Positions 60,685-64,000 of a DNA stretch of 64,000 bases are shown here, one piece after another. The notes under the pieces were generated by a model. The model saw only the letters and a list, made by a program, of their open reading frames with translations, was not told the DNA's origin and did not search any database. The stretch lies in assembly GCA_019614645.1 (NCBI GenBank), contig JABWDB010000006.1:8556001-8620000 (forward strand), read 5' to 3'. How positions within the stretch are numbered: position 1 is the first letter of the stretch; the number at the start of each line of letters is the position of its first letter. The stretch comes from Stratiolaelaps scimitus (taxonomy: Eukaryota > Arthropoda > Arachnida > Mesostigmata > Laelapidae). Made by a program: the position numbers and the translations under genes.

Positions 60685-61659
60685 TGTGCGTGTTTCTTGT
60701 AAGAACTCACATAATGCCGTGCAATGGCGGCTAAACGCTGGGCGCGTGGCCGTCACGAAAATGAAAAGATGAATATTATGCAGAAGAAAGAGAAGGAATA
60801 TTATATATCGAAGAATCAGGGACCAGAGGTGATACGAGACAGAAAAACAAACACAGCACGAACGAAGCAGCCAACGAATAGGGAGAGGAATTGATCGATC
60901 ATATGCGGCAACCCCCATTGGCCAACCCGTGTTTGAGTTGTCGTCATCGTCGTCATCGATGAACCGCACCAACGACGCATAGCAGCCAGCCTCCGTTGCC
61001 TGCTCAATATGTGCTGGCTCTGTGCGCGTTCGGGCGACGGTGCACGGAAAGAGATTTCATTTGCTCAGTGAGAGATCCGGTCGGAGTTGTGAGTCGCGCG
61101 GCCGACCTGCGTCAATGTAGCCCCTGCTATTCCCCTGCCAGTCGGATATCCGTTCAAATACTGGGTGGCTGCGTGTGTGTGTGTGTGACTGTAGTGGGCT
61201 CATCGATTTTGCAGATAGACAAGTTGGCCGAACGGATGAGGGGGTTCGAACAAAACGAGTGACAAGCAGTAGACGTATATTTATTTGCGTATGTATATAT
61301 TGGACATAATGTACACAGGTGATGCAGCAGATGATCCCGCTGGTCAGCAAGATGTGTCGGTTGTACAAGTGCACGAAACGGCTATCGTTAATTAGTCTTC
61401 TACAAGGCACTAAAATGAGCTCAATTAACCCGGTGTAACTGTCTGTGTTTGTATCGTGCACCATCGCAGATGCGTTTTAGCGTTTGTCTTCGGGTTAATC
61501 GTCATGCATGCACTATGTGAATCAATGTTCGCAATGAGAAGCTGACTTGCAAAAAAGCAACTCTATGATTGAGTAAAGATTTGACGATGCAGGGGCATTC
61601 ATATAGAGCATTACCCGCGACACAGTGAAGACATTCGTGGCTTGCATGAACAGGTACCG

Positions 61660-61705
<46 letters not shown>

Positions 61706-63939
61706 CGGTGTATTGATATGCATGTATGGTTCACAATTGTACCATCGTGCATTTCTATAAACTTGTTTGTTTGTTTGATTGATGAAATGATTGAATGAAT
61801 ATGCCATCATCGCAAGGCAGACGTGGCCATATCTGAGGTCATCATGTGCATAGAAGGACGAAGTGAATCTCGAGTCTTAATAATTGTTGAGTTGAATCGG
61901 CAAAAATGCCGACCGGTCAGCACTGAACGATACAGTGTCAAACCAACTCGTCAATGTGAATCGTTTGAGAAACTTTAGAGTCAGCCCTCCCCGTCCCGGG
62001 GTCGCCCAACCATTCGTTCGTCAGCTCGGTGACGGTTGCTCGGCCGAAATCTGCGTTGGCCTTGGATGGCAAACGGTGGCCAAGGAAATGGCCCCTTCGC
62101 CCCTGGGCCTCTGCCAGCCTGAGTCGGCTATGGAGCAGCAGAAAAAAAGGCGACAGCGAGGACCCATTGGCCGCGGGCGATGGAAACGCATCACCCGTTT
62201 CGACTGCCGTGAGTCATAACTGAGGAACGGGCGGACAGCGACTCTTCGCCTACCCTACGAGCTTTCGCTGGCAGAGGGCGCTGCTCATGCGTCGCCGTTG
62301 GTTAAAGACCGCTACGCAAGCGCCCCCCCAACATTTGAGAGAATTGTCTAAAGCGTCACGGCTAGCCACTGCTATGGCGAGTGCTGCTCCACTCGGCGGT
62401 GAGCACCGCTTGCCAACTCGCCAAGGGTAGAGGGCACGGCCGGCAAGTCGCTCCGCGAGCTTCGCGTCGTTCCCTTAGCCACGCTGACGAAGAGGAGGCC
62501 AGCCTGACGAAGAGTTACGGACAGCGTCAGCCCCCGCGGCGGTTTGAACAGCCCGTACCCCGAACAAGCCCCCCCCCCCCTATTACCCCACTAGAATCCT
62601 TCGCTTATCCAACTACCCATATTGCACCGGTGAGGTTGCCTTCCCACGACTCCCCTGGAATAGAAGTGGAATACATCATAGATAGCAGCTGACGGAGAGG
62701 GAGAAATAGGACAGGGTGCATTGATTTCGGAATTTTGTCCTTGGTCTTAGGACCAAAGACTTAGGACGCAAAACGTCCAGATGATGGGTCGTAGATCTTG
62801 CTGGTGCGCAGGCGTCTATTGCGGAACCCCGTCTTGTGACTCGATGTTTGAATCTGGTGCAGAATTCAGGCACGGCATAATACGTATAAACCATTATAAC
62901 TGGCGAGATCAGGACAACTCGTGCGTGTGTGTGTGTGTGTGTGCGTATAGATCGATTACGTTACAGGTGCATGCTACTGGCGTAATCGGTGATTAGATTG
63001 AATGAGCTTCATCTGCGTAAGGGATAATTAGACTCGAATTGACTGAAATTTATTAGTTGATATTATCATATTCGTGATCAGGGACGTTGTTACATCTTAA
63101 AATATGATATGTACTCCATGCAAAAAGATTCTAGTTCAGTTGTTCCCATATTCCGAGATACTGAACCGAGCAGTGGACTTCATTCCGGCCAAGTTTACCC
63201 GAGACAGAGGGCTGACTTCAAGTGAAATTCTCTTGCGCCAAATACTCGAAAGGCGCAACATTTTTGTCAAGATTGTATCCTTCTCCTTAAGCTGCACAGC
63301 GAAACTAGCGTGAATCTGTACATTCTGCTTGACATCATTATGTATCTCAGCCCTTTTGCAATTGTTGAGAATGACAAATGCTGCCTGAGTTAAGACGACC
63401 TTTTTGTGACAGGCGGTGCGTTCTCTTTCAGCGTCCCGCATCGCCAAGTCAGTGTGATCAGTTAATTCATACTTGATTTGGGGGTAAATAATTCACTATG
63501 AGTGTGCATCACTGCTAAACATTTTTGCTTTGAATAATGGGGTAATTGAGTTAAATGTAAATTATTGACTGAATCGTTTACCAATAGATAGTTCTATATT
63601 GAGATCGATTAGTTGAGATCGTAAAATGGAATCATTTATCACAGTAGGGTAGCACTGATAATAGTTTCTGTGTTTTTTTCTTGTATTTGCTTAGATAATC
63701 ATATTAAATGATGTGGAAAAAAGATATAAATTGATTTGATTATTACAATTATCGCAGTCGCTGCATGTTCGACGATCATAGCAATCGAACTACAAAAGCA
63801 TATCACACCGGCAAGGGCCAACAGCTCGGGCAATATTCCACGCATTAAATTCAACTGTTGAACTTTATCGCGGGTGGGGGGCCGGCCGGGGGGGGGGTAT
63901 TGAATCTGCGAAGTACATCCAATTTAATTACTATAGCAG
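60682..63939. other. Sparse region, GC-rich patch at 62.0-62.6 kb
   Basis: GT runs (61172-61187, 62926-62943), a C11 run at 62570-62580 and a G-rich tract GGTGGGGGGCCGGCCGGGGG at about 63873-63897. No frame resembles a known protein. Confidence 0.35.
61656..61709. repeat. Perfect 54-bp palindrome with a (TA)18 core
   Basis: ACCGAGTAC at 61656-61664 and its exact inverse GTACTCGGT at 61701-61709 flank 36 bp of TA repeat. Because TA repeats are self-complementary the whole segment can form one hairpin or cruciform. Confidence 0.9.
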
Positions 63940-63994
63940 TATTTTTTGGAGAATTTGTACATGATCAGTCTGGAGGGCATTGAAGCGTTCCCCG
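63940..63994 (+). CDS. Candidate exon at the right edge of the window, 55 bp
   Basis: Acceptor TTACTATAGCAG ends at 63939 and an ideal donor, CCCCG|GTAAGT, occupies the last bases of the window. One frame is open, YFLENLYMISLEGIEAFP, leaving in phase 1; alternatively the ATG at 63961 could start translation. If real, its gene continues beyond the window. Confidence 0.2.
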
Positions 63995-64000
63995 GTAAGT

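Noticed and set aside
62740..62800. Small inverted repeats (for example TTGGTC...GACCAA; TACTGAGT...ACTCAGTA near 22.27 kb)
   Set aside because: Arms of 6-8 bp are expected by chance in a window this size.
1..64000. CRISPR arrays, prokaryotic operons, riboswitches, rRNA, snRNA, telomeric repeats, reverse-transcriptase or viral motifs, known miRNA seeds
   Set aside because: Looked for by eye on both strands and not found.

Overview
The window looks like nuclear DNA of an animal, most likely an arthropod; a mite or tick is possible but is only a guess. The reasons are very low gene density, split-gene signals (polypyrimidine-AG acceptors and GTRAGT donors), many TA, GT, CT, TTA and CAG microsatellites, several tRNA-derived SINE copies, and an arthropod-type mariner transposon. 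There are no operons, prokaryotic gene clusters or CRISPR arrays. Almost every open frame behaves as expected by chance. Those above 200 codons all lie in GC-rich, repeat-rich islands, apart from the mariner transposase.

Two features are solid. (1) A minus-strand gene at about 7.7-6.9 kb encodes a 99-residue CCHC zinc-knuckle protein of the CNBP type. It has knuckle 1, a Gly/Arg/Tyr-rich linker, then knuckles 2 and 3. The whole coding sequence sits in one exon, preceded by a 217-bp intron in the 5' UTR and followed by a donor only a few bases after the stop codon. (2) A 1,309-bp mariner element at 32603-33911 has terminal inverted repeats and a TA target duplication. Its transposase is broken by one lesion: a 33-bp inverted copy of the adjacent sequence that creates a perfect 70-bp palindrome in the catalytic core.

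Dispersed repeats: four copies of one SINE family (about 3.8, 12.2, 39.4 and 49.6 kb; the last is full length with a 7-bp target duplication), one copy of a second SINE sharing its tRNA-like head but with another tail (29.6 kb), two copies of a third family (17.8 and 57.6 kb), a possible MITE (12.3-12.7 kb), and two pre-miRNA-sized hairpins (10.2 and 13.2 kb). TA arrays recur throughout, and some sit inside larger palindromes.

Layout: 0-4 kb, a GC island and one candidate coding exon; 4-9 kb, the zinc-knuckle gene and its flanks; 9-15 kb, repeats and hairpins; 15.6-17.3 kb, a GC island; 17-32 kb, sparse sequence with SINEs and candidate exons; 32.6-33.9 kb, mariner; 34-40 kb, sparse; 40.4-44.9 kb, GC islands; 45-51 kb, sparse; 51.6-57 kb, GC islands with a candidate terminal exon; 57-64 kb, sparse, ending in a possible exon whose donor lies in the last 6 bases. 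Candidate plus-strand exons are given with low confidence because they rest only on splice-site strength and open frame.
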